Source: Hemicentrotus pulcherrimus
Lineage: Eukaryota > Echinodermata > Echinoidea > Camarodonta > Strongylocentrotidae
NCBI GenBank assembly: GCA_003118195.1
Contig: BEXV01001142.1
Coordinates: 38,088 to 50,843 of the forward strand
Direction: 5' to 3'
DNA length: 12,756 nucleotides
Part shown: in pieces, positions 1 through 7,405 of the stretch
Position numbering within the stretch: position 1 is the stretch's first letter
How the letters are laid out: each line of letters begins with the position of its first letter
Position numbers and translations under genes: made by a program
The notes under the pieces: model-generated
What the model saw: the letters and a program-made list of their open reading frames with translations, nothing else
Database searches by the model: none
Told to the model about the DNA's origin: nothing

Positions 1-13
1 CCCCCCCCCCCCC
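1..13. repeat. Poly-C homopolymer run at window edge
   Basis: The window opens with 13 consecutive C residues, so the true run may extend outside it. A C run of this length is unusual in such AT-rich DNA. It resembles the C12 run that directly follows the end of the foldback element at 9667-9971, and it could be the edge of a similar copy lying to the left. Only the run itself is seen here. Confidence 0.9.
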
Positions 14-189
14 TCACGACAATTCTTCTTCTCCTCAACACCACACCATGGCCAGAGGAGTTCTATTTTTGATCACTGGTTGCCGTGGCGATGTGTGACT
101 TCAGACCAGAGCTTCTGTTAACACTACACCGCTGGTAACGATCCTGTGTAAGCTAGGGGCAAGTGGCGATACAGAGCACCTTGTGTACG

Positions 190-203
190 AGTCAATATTG
201 ACT
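190..203. repeat. Perfect 14-bp palindrome
   Basis: The sequence AGTCAATATTGACT is its own reverse complement. It could be a binding site for a dimeric factor or occur by chance. Nothing around it decides the matter. Confidence 0.7.
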
Positions 204-450
204 GTGATCGTGGGGGTAATCATTTCCTAGCTATTCTTAGCATCGCTGCTCAACAAAAATATCTCAACATTTCTATCGGTGAACCATGCCATGGTCAGTT
301 AGATCTGTTTTTTGATTAACAAGACAATCTGCGTAAACGGGTTGTCATGAACAGTGTATGCCAAACAGCAATTCTGTCTTGTTTAAATAAATAATTAACT
401 TCTAGTGTGAAAGTTTAATTAGCTTGAATCAAATCATGTTTTATCTTACT

Positions 451-471
451 CACTTGTTTAGAAAACAAGTG
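451..471. repeat. Hairpin with 9-bp perfect stem and 3-nt loop
   Basis: The arms CACTTGTTT (451-459) and AAACAAGTG (463-471) are perfectly complementary around the loop AGA. No T-run follows on either side as a bacterial terminator would need, and the setting is eukaryotic. I therefore record it only as an inverted repeat. Confidence 0.75.
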
Positions 472-1201
472 TGTCTTTGAAGGTTAAAATAATTTATTAT
501 CGAAAGTTAAAGTAGGATAAGAATGTGTGAATGATGATTTCTGTTGACGTAAGATTATATGAAAATATTCCTATTTGTTCTTACGCAGAAGGAATATGAC
601 CATGATGTTTGTATTTATTATTTAATGAAATCATATTTTTAAATAGATTGAATGCCAGAAAAGGTAATATAAATAAAATATGTCTTGTGTTATACTAGGA
701 ATTAAAAATCATTATCTCATTAATAAACTGTATATCAATATTCCAAATGATTCCCCCCAAAACAATATTTTTAGCATTCATGATTATAGCTGAACTATAA
801 ATGTGCTAATTGATATATTCCCCCAATATTTCTAAGCCTCCAATCTAATTTCATAAGCATTCTTTTTTCTGAATCGGGGTTAGATTTTCATCATTCCCCC
901 TTTCTTTTACCAAATGTAATGGTCAATAGGAAATTATGGGTAAACAACATTTGCTCTTGACGTTGAGCGGATATAAATGCTTGAACAATATGTTTTCTTA
1001 ATGAGGGAAGAAAAGAATAGAAATGTTTGTTGTTAGATCCGTTTTGAGAACTGATTCCTGTGTATCCTTCTGTCGCGTTTCCCCTTATGGTCGACCTGAT
1101 GCTATTTTTAGCCTCCTCCAGCCATAAAACTGAGCGTAATCAACTAACGCTATACTCTTCCTTCCTCTACGAGTTAAAGGTGCGCAGTTGAGTCTTAGTC
1201 G

Positions 1202-1366
1202 CCCTCTCTCTCTCTCTCTCTCTCTCTCACCATATCTTTCCCTCTCTTCCATTCTTTTCCCCTCTGTCTCTTTCTTTCCCCCTCTGTCTCTTTCTTTCCC
1301 TCATTCTTTTTCTCTCTTCCTCTCTCTCTCTCTCCCCCTCTCACTCCTGCTCTCTCTCTCTCTGAC
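1202..1366. repeat. Polypyrimidine tract with (CT)n microsatellites
   Basis: About 165 bp in which the + strand is almost entirely C and T. It contains (CT)12 at 1204-1228 and shorter CT runs at 1321-1334 and 1351-1363. Within it is a perfect two-copy 20-bp tandem repeat (1261-1280 and 1281-1300). The open frame of 108 codons across this tract is Ser/Leu/Pro-rich only because it translates CT repeats, and the opposite-strand frame is Arg/Glu-rich for the same reason, so neither is a gene. Long purine/pyrimidine tracts of this kind can form triplex (H-DNA) structures. Confidence 0.95.
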
Positions 1367-1637
1367 ATCACAAGCCGATTCTGGAATAAACCATCGCCAA
1401 CCTCTTTCCTGTACACTAATTCCTATTGGCCAGTTTCTTTTCATTTCTGCCAAGCGGAAAAAAGCGACTTCCCGACTCGGGGTTGCGTTGCAAGCCGGCC
1501 AGATCGGCTGCTAAGAAATAAATCGTAGGAGGAGTTCCACTCATATTACACTATTTTTTTCCTAAACCATTTTTGTGATTGGGTCGAGTGCAAGCATGCA
1601 TAGAAGTGAATGAATGCGTTGATGTGTTGTAGGCATG

Positions 1638-1658
1638 GTGTGTGTGTGTGTGTGTGTG
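1638..1658. repeat. (GT)n microsatellite
   Basis: About ten uninterrupted GT units. This is an ordinary dinucleotide microsatellite in animal DNA and is likely to vary in length between individuals. Confidence 0.95.
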
Positions 1659-1663
1659 AGATC

Positions 1664-2460
1664 GTGTGTAGAACATGTTTAGTGCACGTAATCACTCCAG
1701 ATGACTATTTGAATTGAAGTGTTTTTCGCAGTAAGGTGCGTTGATTGTTAGGAGCTCCATGCTGCCAAAGGATTATTACTTGTCGGTCTATTGTGCGGCG
1801 AGACGTTTGTATGTCAGAGGCATGAAGGTCCAAAATCAACAGAAATGGTAATTGTTATTTGTAAGCACTTAGTGCTCTCAGCAGTGTTTAAAGGCAAACT
1901 AATATGAGAGATTCAGCTACTTTAAGTAAATAATCTGAATGTCTTGATATGTAGGTCTTAATTTAATGTATTTAATTTGTCTATTAACTCCTGACATTGG
2001 ATGAATTGAATAGCTTAAAAGGCTAAANTTTGACATCACAAAGATTCATTTACTTACAAGAATGTTTGATTAATAAATGCATTATTTTCCATAGTGACTT
2101 TGATAGTGTTAGTGGTGATCAAGATACATTAATCTTGATCTAAGGAGACACGAACGAACAAAGGAACGATAGTGTAAGTGATGATGATAATTAGATTTAC
2201 TTCTTTGTCCTTTTTTGGGGGAAATTCCACACTGTCTTCAAAATATCTTTAGATTTTGTCTATTTATTTAATAGCAATGTATATTATTCTTTTGTGTCTA
2301 TGAGTATGTAGACTGCATCTTAATGAATGCTTAACAGAATTTTCAAATTTGTTATTCATGTAAACATAACAAAGTGAATATAATATTCAGTTGCATCAAT
2401 ATTTATATCGTGTTTTTTAAATTTTTAAGTTCATTGTCAGCAACAATAAAAGAAGATGTT
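1664..2460. other. AT-rich DNA without a supported gene
   Basis: No exon is recognisable. An acceptor-like sequence (TGTTTTTCGCAG, ending near 1731) leads into no convincing frame. One undetermined base lies at 2028. A short inverted repeat sits at 2117-2140. The G+C of the line at 2341-2400 is only 13 of 60 bases. Confidence 0.6.
2117..2140. repeat. Inverted repeat with 9-bp arms
   Basis: The arms GATCAAGAT (2117-2125) and ATCTTGATC (2132-2140) are perfect reverse complements with a 6-bp spacer. Near-copies of a GATAGTGTtAGTGrTGAT motif flank it at about 2102 and 2168. The role is unknown and chance is possible. Confidence 0.65.
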
Positions 2461-2465
2461 AGTGC

Positions 2466-2512
2466 ACTTTTTTGTTGTTAAACACAGTGAACTTTTTTGT
2501 TGTTAAACACAG
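2466..2512. repeat. Two-copy tandem repeat, period 25
   Basis: A 22-bp unit beginning ACTTTTTTGTTG and ending AAACACAG occurs at 2466-2487 and 2491-2512 without mismatch, separated by TGA. A partial echo (GCACTTTA) follows. The perfect identity suggests a recent slippage or duplication event. Confidence 0.9.
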
Positions 2513-2516
2513 AGCA

Positions 2517-3105
2517 CTTTATGAATTCCAATTCTTAAGTGGTCTTTTGTTGCTGTGTATTTACCAGTAATGCCTTGATGTCAGGCCAGCGTAATCCAAT
2601 CAAGTTAACGCCTGCATTTGCCACAGGAAATTGAGCAAGATTTCTGACAGAGATTCTGAAATGATCATATCACAATTTATGTCCCTTTTTTTCCCCCTCT
2701 ACGATTATTTTCTTTCATATTCCTGATGCTTTCTCACTCTCCCTATCTGTTCTTGAGAAATGAAACTCCAAGCTGAAAATTGAACTAGTGCCAAAAAACA
2801 ACAACAAACAAACACCAACTACTGCTTATATCAAATTGGACTTGTCACTTATATTCTGTAGTTTTTTCAGTAAAGATTAGCAGAAATATATTGACTGGGC
2901 TCTTAGGGTCTGCTATCTTGGTCTGGTTTTGTATTTTTTTCAAACCACATCATTTTTCTAAATATGTTTTTATTGTCCAGATTATAACTAGCAATGTTGG
3001 TGACATTGATTTATGTTAAAGTAAAAAAACAACAAATAACATGAATACATGTACCTTTCTTTCTTATTTGGGGTGAATTAGATCAATTGTCCTTTCTTGT
3101 CCTTC
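2517..3105. other. AT-rich DNA without a supported gene
   Basis: It contains T-rich and CAA-rich low-complexity patches (near 2685-2698 and 2796-2815) but no frame or splice pair that I can support. Two ACATGTA-type motifs start to appear at its right end (near 3045-3052). Confidence 0.6.
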
Positions 3106-3109
3106 CTTG

Positions 3110-3420
3110 TATCTTGAGCTGAAAAGGAGGAGCTTGGATAGGGGGGAGGGGCATCTTGAGAACGCTTTTCCAGCGTTATGTTTAATTGGTGCACCTGTGA
3201 TTTTGGAATGCTGCTCTTTCCACGATTAGCCTTTGAACATCTATCCCGAGCATTCCTCTTGCTGGAGTTCCCTGTCTGTGCTTAGGCCATTAGCTGCCAG
3301 AGACGTGGTGTGAAATAGAAATATTTTGTTTATTTGGAGCCAGAAGGGCGTTAATAATACAGGGATAAAGCCCTTGTGACTCTAAACAGACAATACATGT
3401 ATGTACAGAGGCTTCAGAGA
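3110..3420. other. Higher-complexity, GC-richer block (candidate regulatory DNA)
   Basis: Base composition rises sharply: 32 of 60 bases are G or C at 3121-3180 and 33 of 60 at 3241-3300, against about 22-35% in much of the neighbourhood. No frame is open for long, so it is not coding. It contains a G-rich stretch (3139-3151), an E-box CACCTG in GGTGCACCTGTG, a TAATT homeodomain-type core and a TGTTTATTTGG forkhead-type sequence. These motifs are common by chance. The block looks like a conserved noncoding element, but conservation cannot be seen from one sequence. Confidence 0.25.
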
Positions 3421-3599
3421 AAGAAATTTAGTCTGTTCAGAGACAGACGAGCATCAATTAACTTTGTTTAGAAATATGTTGTTTAACACGCTTTTGGCTT
3501 AAAACTTGACAAGGTTTATCAAAAGTTTCTGATTTGTATAGCAGTTTCTTCTGTAGTGTTATTTACCAGGTCGGATTCTTTTAATTTATATCCCATTTC

Positions 3600-3790
3600 T
3601 CTTAAATATCCATTGTGTTACCACCGGCAAGAACCATTTGGAGGGTTGTTTCTTTGCCCTGAATCATCTGCTGACAGCCAGAAAGTCTTAACTCTGTGTC
3701 AAAGCAAATGACTAAATACCCTACTGGCTGTCAACTGATGAAATAGTCACTGGCTTCTTGCCTTGGCAGATAATGCTCATTCACTTGATG
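3600..3790. other. Second higher-complexity block with inverted TGACAGCCAG
   Basis: A noncoding stretch that is richer and less repetitive than its surroundings. The 10-mer TGACAGCCAG at 3672-3681 recurs as its exact reverse complement at 3724-3733. TGACAG is the core recognised by TALE homeodomain proteins (Meis/Prep/TGIF), and TGACTAA between the arms resembles an AP-1 site. A regulatory role is inference. Confidence 0.22.
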
Positions 3791-4004
3791 TTGGTTCGTT
3801 GCTGAAAATATTTGGTTAATTAATAAATTAATTGTCACTTGTGGAGGGCAGACATCATGTTGTAGGAAGCCATAAACTTGATATTTTGGACAAGATGAAT
3901 TTCACATTCTTTTACATGTATCCAGTTCATAGTTTTTGGTTGATCTCAAAATATAACTCCTTCACATGGATGTTTACTTGTAATTAGTTTGAGAATGTGC
4001 TGAT

Positions 4005-4050
4005 ATCAATTTGTTAATTTGCAGGAAATCAATTTGTTAATGTGCAGGAA
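4005..4050. repeat. Two-copy tandem repeat, period 23
   Basis: Units at 4005-4027 and 4028-4050 differ at a single base (T or G inside TTAAtkTGCAGG). It is a local duplication. Each copy ends in an acceptor-like TGCAGG, but no exon follows. Confidence 0.92.
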
Positions 4051-4053
4051 ATC

Positions 4054-4680
4054 GTGGGTTGTAAACAAACAGTAATCAATACTAGATATTGACTTTTGAA
4101 TGTCAGAATAATATTCTATATTGTAAATTTGATATGCCTTTGAGATGACTTTGATATGATTGAAATTTACAGAAGGCTGTAACTGCTGTGTATTGTCTTT
4201 GTCAGTAATGGCCTTATTGCAGACAGCAGCCAACATTTTTGTGTTCAAGGCGGTTTAGATTTCTTTGCTATCTATGAAATTTGTTTGGAGACTGAGTTAG
4301 TAAGACTAATACCAACTGTCTTGCTTGCTACAAAGAATTATAAATGCTGGGGATGTTGGTACAACAAGATTTTGTTTAAAGCAGACAAAACTCATGCAAC
4401 AAAGAAGACAGATGATTACTAACAGAAGAATAAAAATATAGGGTTCTTTTTTTTTTTAGTAACCTTGAAGACAATTATCAAAATGACTAGGTCAATACTG
4501 GGAAATCCTGTTATTAAACGCATATCTAATGTTTGTTTTGTGAAAATGATACAAGCTGAAAGAAAGATTATGTTTATACAGTATTGGATTCTGTAGTTTT
4601 AGTAGATAGATGTAAATATGCCCAATGTGGAAATACATGTGTACCTTATATTCATTTCTTTAACATTGACAACATTCTTA
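4054..4680. other. AT-rich DNA without a supported gene
   Basis: I find no exon on either strand. The 80-codon minus-strand frame (4006-4248) has the AT-driven composition of chance frames and no recognisable domain. A T-run lies near 4447-4458. Confidence 0.6.
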
Positions 4681-4744
4681 ATTGTTTTTCTCTCTCTGTT
4701 TTTATTTTTCATGCTTATTCATCGTTCAACCTGATTAGGTAAGT
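4681..4744 (+). promoter_or_regulatory. Candidate recursive splice site (zero-length exon)
   Basis: A pyrimidine-rich tract (about 4684-4711, with TCTCTCTC followed by T-runs) leads to TTAG at 4735-4738. This is followed with no gap by a consensus 5' splice site GTAAGT (4739-4744). A 3' splice site fused to a 5' splice site is the signature of ratchet points, which remove long introns in steps in flies and vertebrates. The gene-free surroundings suit a long intron on the + strand. The weaknesses are that the last 20 bases before the AG are less pyrimidine-rich than ideal, and that no host exon lies in the window. Confidence 0.3.
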
Positions 4745-4835
4745 GAACTGATTTTTGTTTCTGTTCTGGGAAGTTGATGGTTTTGAGATGAATATAGTTA
4801 AATGAAAGAGGTTCTTTTTAACATTCATACAGATA

Positions 4836-4848
4836 CCGGTACATGTAG
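4836..4848. other. ACCGGTACATGTA motif
   Basis: This compound palindromic motif, and the simpler ACATGTA seen near 3045, 3393, 3915 and 4633, recurs in echinoderm and other marine invertebrate noncoding DNA, to my knowledge. It is used here as a taxonomic hint and has no assigned function. Confidence 0.4.
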
Positions 4849-4915
4849 CTTTGGGGCACTGATGAACTTGAGTATTCCGTATTGAAATAGTATAAAAAGA
4901 AAATAGGAATTATGT

Positions 4916-4940
4916 AGTGACAAGACACAGTGACAAGACA
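4916..4940. repeat. Tandem 12-mer AGTGACAAGACA, period 13
   Basis: The 12-mer occurs at 4916-4927 and again at 4929-4940. The second copy runs into the longer duplicated 24-mer at 4934-4957. Confidence 0.85.
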
Positions 4941-5053
4941 TTGTTGTCTGCTAGTAGCAATAGTATTGATTATAAATATTTGTAATTTATCATGTCATGT
5001 CATTCATCAAATTGTCAAGACATTGTTGTCTGCTAGTAGTAGTAGTAGTAGTA
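4934..5053. repeat. Duplicated 24-mer followed by (AGT)n
   Basis: A 24-bp unit with core AGACATTGTTGTCT, itself an AGACA/TGTCT inverted repeat, occurs at 4934-4957 and 5016-5039 in the same orientation, 82 bp apart. The second copy has expanded at its 3' end into about six AGT units (to 5053). The first keeps only CTAGTAGCAATAGTA. This looks like a segmental duplication followed by microsatellite growth. Confidence 0.88.
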
Positions 5054-5272
5054 TTACAAACTTTTCTTTTGTAATTCATGTCGTATGAAATAACCATCGC
5101 TTGTTCACATAGATCTGACAAGCTTCAGTTTTTTTTTAAAGCAAAATCTTTGAATGAAAACAATGCATGAAATTTAAATATTAAAAAAAAGATGGCCAAT
5201 GCTAGCCAATAGCAGCCACCCTTTCTTTCATTACTCATACACGGACATTTGAAATTATGAAATATTTTTAAA

Positions 5273-5348
5273 GATGCCAACGGCTTTCCATAGTTATTAA
5301 GTCCAACTTAGAGATAAGTTCAACTTGGGATCTTTGTGAAACACCCCC
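5273..5348. mobile_element. Single arm of an inverted-repeat (MITE-like) family
   Basis: This stretch runs from GATGCCAACGGC to GTGAAACACCCCC. It matches the right arm of the foldback element at 9896-9971 at roughly 85-90% by eye, including the shared stretch CTTAGAGATAAGTTC and the terminal GGATCTTTGTGAAACACC. It also matches the reverse complement of that element's left arm. A full partner arm is not evident. A weak candidate lies near 5103-5125. The 61-codon minus-strand frame across it (5268-5453) is therefore probably repeat sequence and no gene. Confidence 0.75.
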
Positions 5349-5555
5349 AGGGTTATGAGTGCTTATTATGAATGGTCTCGGGCAGAGACTATCGCAATAT
5401 CTCTCATTCCAACAGCTGATCAAAGGACAGAAATAGACAGATAAAATATCCATGGAATTTGAAGCATCAGCTCCCAGCTATTGGGTGGAATAATGCAATG
5501 AGATCACATGGTCAGGAGTAGTTCACAAATGTATCCAAAAGTCTTTGGATACTAT

Positions 5556-5870
5556 GGGTGGTATTCTCGGACTAACTTTAGACCATGGTTTACTTCCCTG
5601 ACTAGGTATGAAATGCCAAGTGTCCATATGAATATATTTTTGAATAATTTGATATGTTCCTAAATTACTGTGATATCATAATTATTTCATTGTTATATTG
5701 TTGTAATTAACTATGTTATTACCACAAAATTCTTTAATGAAAACGTTTTATTTTAATCTAGTGAGAGATTACATTATTCAAAACATATTCATATAGACAC
5801 TTGGCATTCCATACTTAGTCAGAAGATTAAACCATGGACTAACCTTAGTCGGCTTTTGAGAACACCATCC
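5556..5870. mobile_element. Foldback (MITE-like) element, about 315 bp
   Basis: The left arm (about 5556-5653, starting GGGTGGTATTCTC) and right arm (about 5771-5870, ending GAGAACACCATCC) are imperfect reverse complements over about 98-100 bp. They share the blocks CCATGGTTTA, TGACTARGTATG and AATGCCAAGTGT. The core of about 117 bp is AT-rich and noncoding. Short length, long terminal inverted repeats and no coding capacity fit a nonautonomous DNA transposon. I see no clear target-site duplication (the flanks are ACTAT and TTTCT), so the superfamily cannot be assigned. Confidence 0.82.
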
Positions 5871-6106
5871 TTTCTGTTTTTTGTTTGGTGCATCGCTAGA
5901 GGTAATACAAATTGTTGGGATGGGGTCATGAATTTGGTTCAAATGAACATATTGAAAGAATATGCGATCCTAAAATATTCAGTGATCGTTGTCGCGGTTG
6001 AAATCGAGTCAAAAGTTATGAAATTGTAAATAATGTAGTGTAGAAATTGTGTAGCTCCCTCTCAAGGTTAGGATATTAATTAAGCCATAAAACAATGTTT
6101 CTTGAC
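5871..6106. other. AT-rich spacer without a supported gene
   Basis: It lies between the foldback element and a cluster of short hairpins. A TAGAG/GTAATA junction near 5897-5905 is only weakly splice-like. No coding frame is present. Confidence 0.55.
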
Positions 6107-6130
6107 TAAAATTCTTGACTAAGAATTTTA
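6107..6130. repeat. Hairpin with 10-bp perfect stem
   Basis: The arms TAAAATTCTT (6107-6116) and AAGAATTTTA (6121-6130) flank a GACT loop. The sequence TTCTTGACTAA also occurs directly before it, as a small direct repeat at 6099-6109 and 6112-6122. Confidence 0.85.
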
Positions 6131-6165
6131 TGGTCGCAGCTACCATTGTACGTATGAACTATTTG

Positions 6166-6212
6166 AAATTTATCAAAATTTATCAAAATTTACCGGGAGC
6201 ACCGGTAAATTT
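6166..6212. repeat. Short tandem repeat leading into an 11-bp-stem hairpin
   Basis: An 11-bp unit AAATTTATCAA occurs twice (6166-6187), and the start of a third copy forms the left arm of a hairpin. That hairpin has perfect arms AAATTTACCGG (6186-6196) and CCGGTAAATTT (6202-6212) around GAGCA. It could be a relic end of a small palindromic element. Confidence 0.85.
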
Positions 6213-7079
6213 CTATATTCAATTTTTCTCAAAAACAGTGTTTTAAGGGCTAAATTTTCTAGTACTTATTAAGAATCCGCAGGGGCATCCAAATATTTCA
6301 AAATGGTAAAGAATCACTATCCACCCAATTTTCAAAATCTTCCCAAACTTTGTATTACCTTTAAGCAGGAAGAAATAGGCCCCATAGATATAGGTTCATT
6401 CTATGGAGTTTGTAGGGCTATATGTTTGAGAAAATTATTGATATTTTGGTTTGCTAATAATTACATATACTGTGATCTTTTGATGTTTATTGTTATGAAA
6501 AATAAGAACTAAGAACCAAGTGTGGATGAATGTGGAATGACTTCTGCAAGGTATTTAGGGAATAATTTTCCTGGTATCGCATTGCAATTTGCTGTGCACT
6601 TTTGCATGACTGCTATTTCAAAATATCTTTTGTGGAGCAGTTTTTTTTCCATAGAAATGTACAGAATTTCATTTGAAATATTTATCCATCGGCTGAAATT
6701 GCTAATCAAAAAATTTGAGGAGAATTATTCCCTGGTATTTCTCTGGGAGATATGCGTAAGAATGAAGACCATGTGTGAACGGGTCAATCAAGTGAGTGTG
6801 TATTGTAAGTACACCTCTTGTGTGCTGTATAGTAGGGGTTCATTTCAAAGTTGATTCAAATGTCACTTTCTATTTGATGAGTATCACCACCAGTTCAAAG
6901 TGACTCCATACCTCAATCTACATACTACTCTTTGCTGTAAAATTAATGCTTTAATGACTGTAGGGGACATTCCACAACAACCCTAATATATTCCAATTTA
7001 CGTAACTCTTTTTTTAAAACAAATATGTAAACAATTTATCATCTTCCCGATACAAGAAGATGTGGAAATTTCTTTTAAC
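6213..7079. other. AT-rich DNA with an unassigned 110-codon open frame
   Basis: The longest open frame in the window (6522-6854, +) lies here. It begins at GTG, is AT-biased, has no recognisable domain and is overlapped by a minus-strand frame, so I do not call it a gene. A shorter ATG frame (6303-6512, +) just upstream also shows no known family. The block could be an old repeat, because its sequence style (runs like AATTTTC, TTTCAAAA) matches noncoding DNA. A CT-rich minus-strand tract next to AAAG/GTAATA (6353-6375) is a poor splice-site match. Confidence 0.5.
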
Positions 7080-7156
7080 GTACAGTATGTCTTATAATTC
7101 GATATTCACAAGTTGTATGATATTAAAATTTCGTTCTTTGACGATACATACTGTAC
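7080..7156. repeat. Inverted 11-mer GTACAGTATGT
   Basis: GTACAGTATGT (7080-7090) is repeated as its exact reverse complement at 7146-7156, enclosing 55 bp of AT-rich DNA. The spacing would allow a stem-loop or the terminal repeats of a tiny element. Similarity does not extend beyond the 11-mer. Confidence 0.6.
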
Positions 7157-7189
7157 AAAGGAAGACATTCACTCTGTAAAAAGTATGTG

Positions 7190-7405
7190 AGTTGAGGCCC
7201 TTCTTGCTCTTAAAGGTAAAGAACAGTATTGGAAACGCCCCAATTTCAAAAAATGATTATTACCAATCATGTGAAAGAATATGTTTTGACTAATACATGA
7301 TACAAGTTTTGCCGGGAAACCGCCTACTAATTGAAATATTTGGTAAATTAGTTTATCTACATGGTCTGTGAGAGATAAATGCACGTGTCGCTCACATGTG
7401 CGTAT
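7190..7405. other. Possible interspersed repeat fragment
   Basis: The sequence CTTAAAGGTAAAGAACAGTA and the following AT-rich text are in the style of the 'TTAAAGGCACTGGACACTATTGGTAAT' type of interspersed repeat that I recall from echinoderms. The match is by memory only and partial. The right end carries E-box-like CACGTG and CACATG in an imperfect inverted repeat (7381-7401). The 71-codon minus-strand frame here (7169-7384) is probably spurious. Confidence 0.2.

Larger units (their letters stand above)
14..1200. other. AT-rich DNA without a supported gene
   Basis: I see no coding exon here. An ATG in good context (CACCATGG, near 48) opens only a 16-codon frame, which stops at 97. Visible structure is limited to a perfect 14-bp palindrome (190-203), a tight hairpin (451-471) and several C5-C6 runs inside AT-rich sequence (near 752, 817 and 894). 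It is compatible with an intron or intergenic DNA. Confidence 0.6.

Noticed and set aside
48..98. ATG in good Kozak-like context (CACCATGG) near the window start.
   Set aside because: The frame stops after 16 codons and no consensus donor is found inside it.
451..471. Perfect hairpin considered as a transcription terminator.
   Set aside because: The sequence is eukaryotic, and no T-run follows the stem on either strand.
1188..1514. 108-codon Ser/Leu/Pro-rich + frame and a 73-codon Arg/Glu-rich minus frame over 1195-1416.
   Set aside because: Both are translations of the CT/GA simple-repeat tract. The + frame starts at TTG, and composition alone explains both.
1575..1590. GGGTCGAGTGC considered as a tRNA B-box.
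   Set aside because: It does not fit GGTTCRANYCC, and no A-box or cloverleaf could be built around it. No tRNA was found elsewhere.
4006..4248. 80-codon minus frame.
   Set aside because: Covers a 23-bp tandem repeat and AT-rich DNA, with no family resemblance and no splice context.
6522..6854. 110-codon + frame, the longest in the window.
   Set aside because: GTG start, AT-biased composition, no recognisable domain, an overlapping minus-strand frame and no clear splice sites. This length is expected by chance in 12.7 kb.
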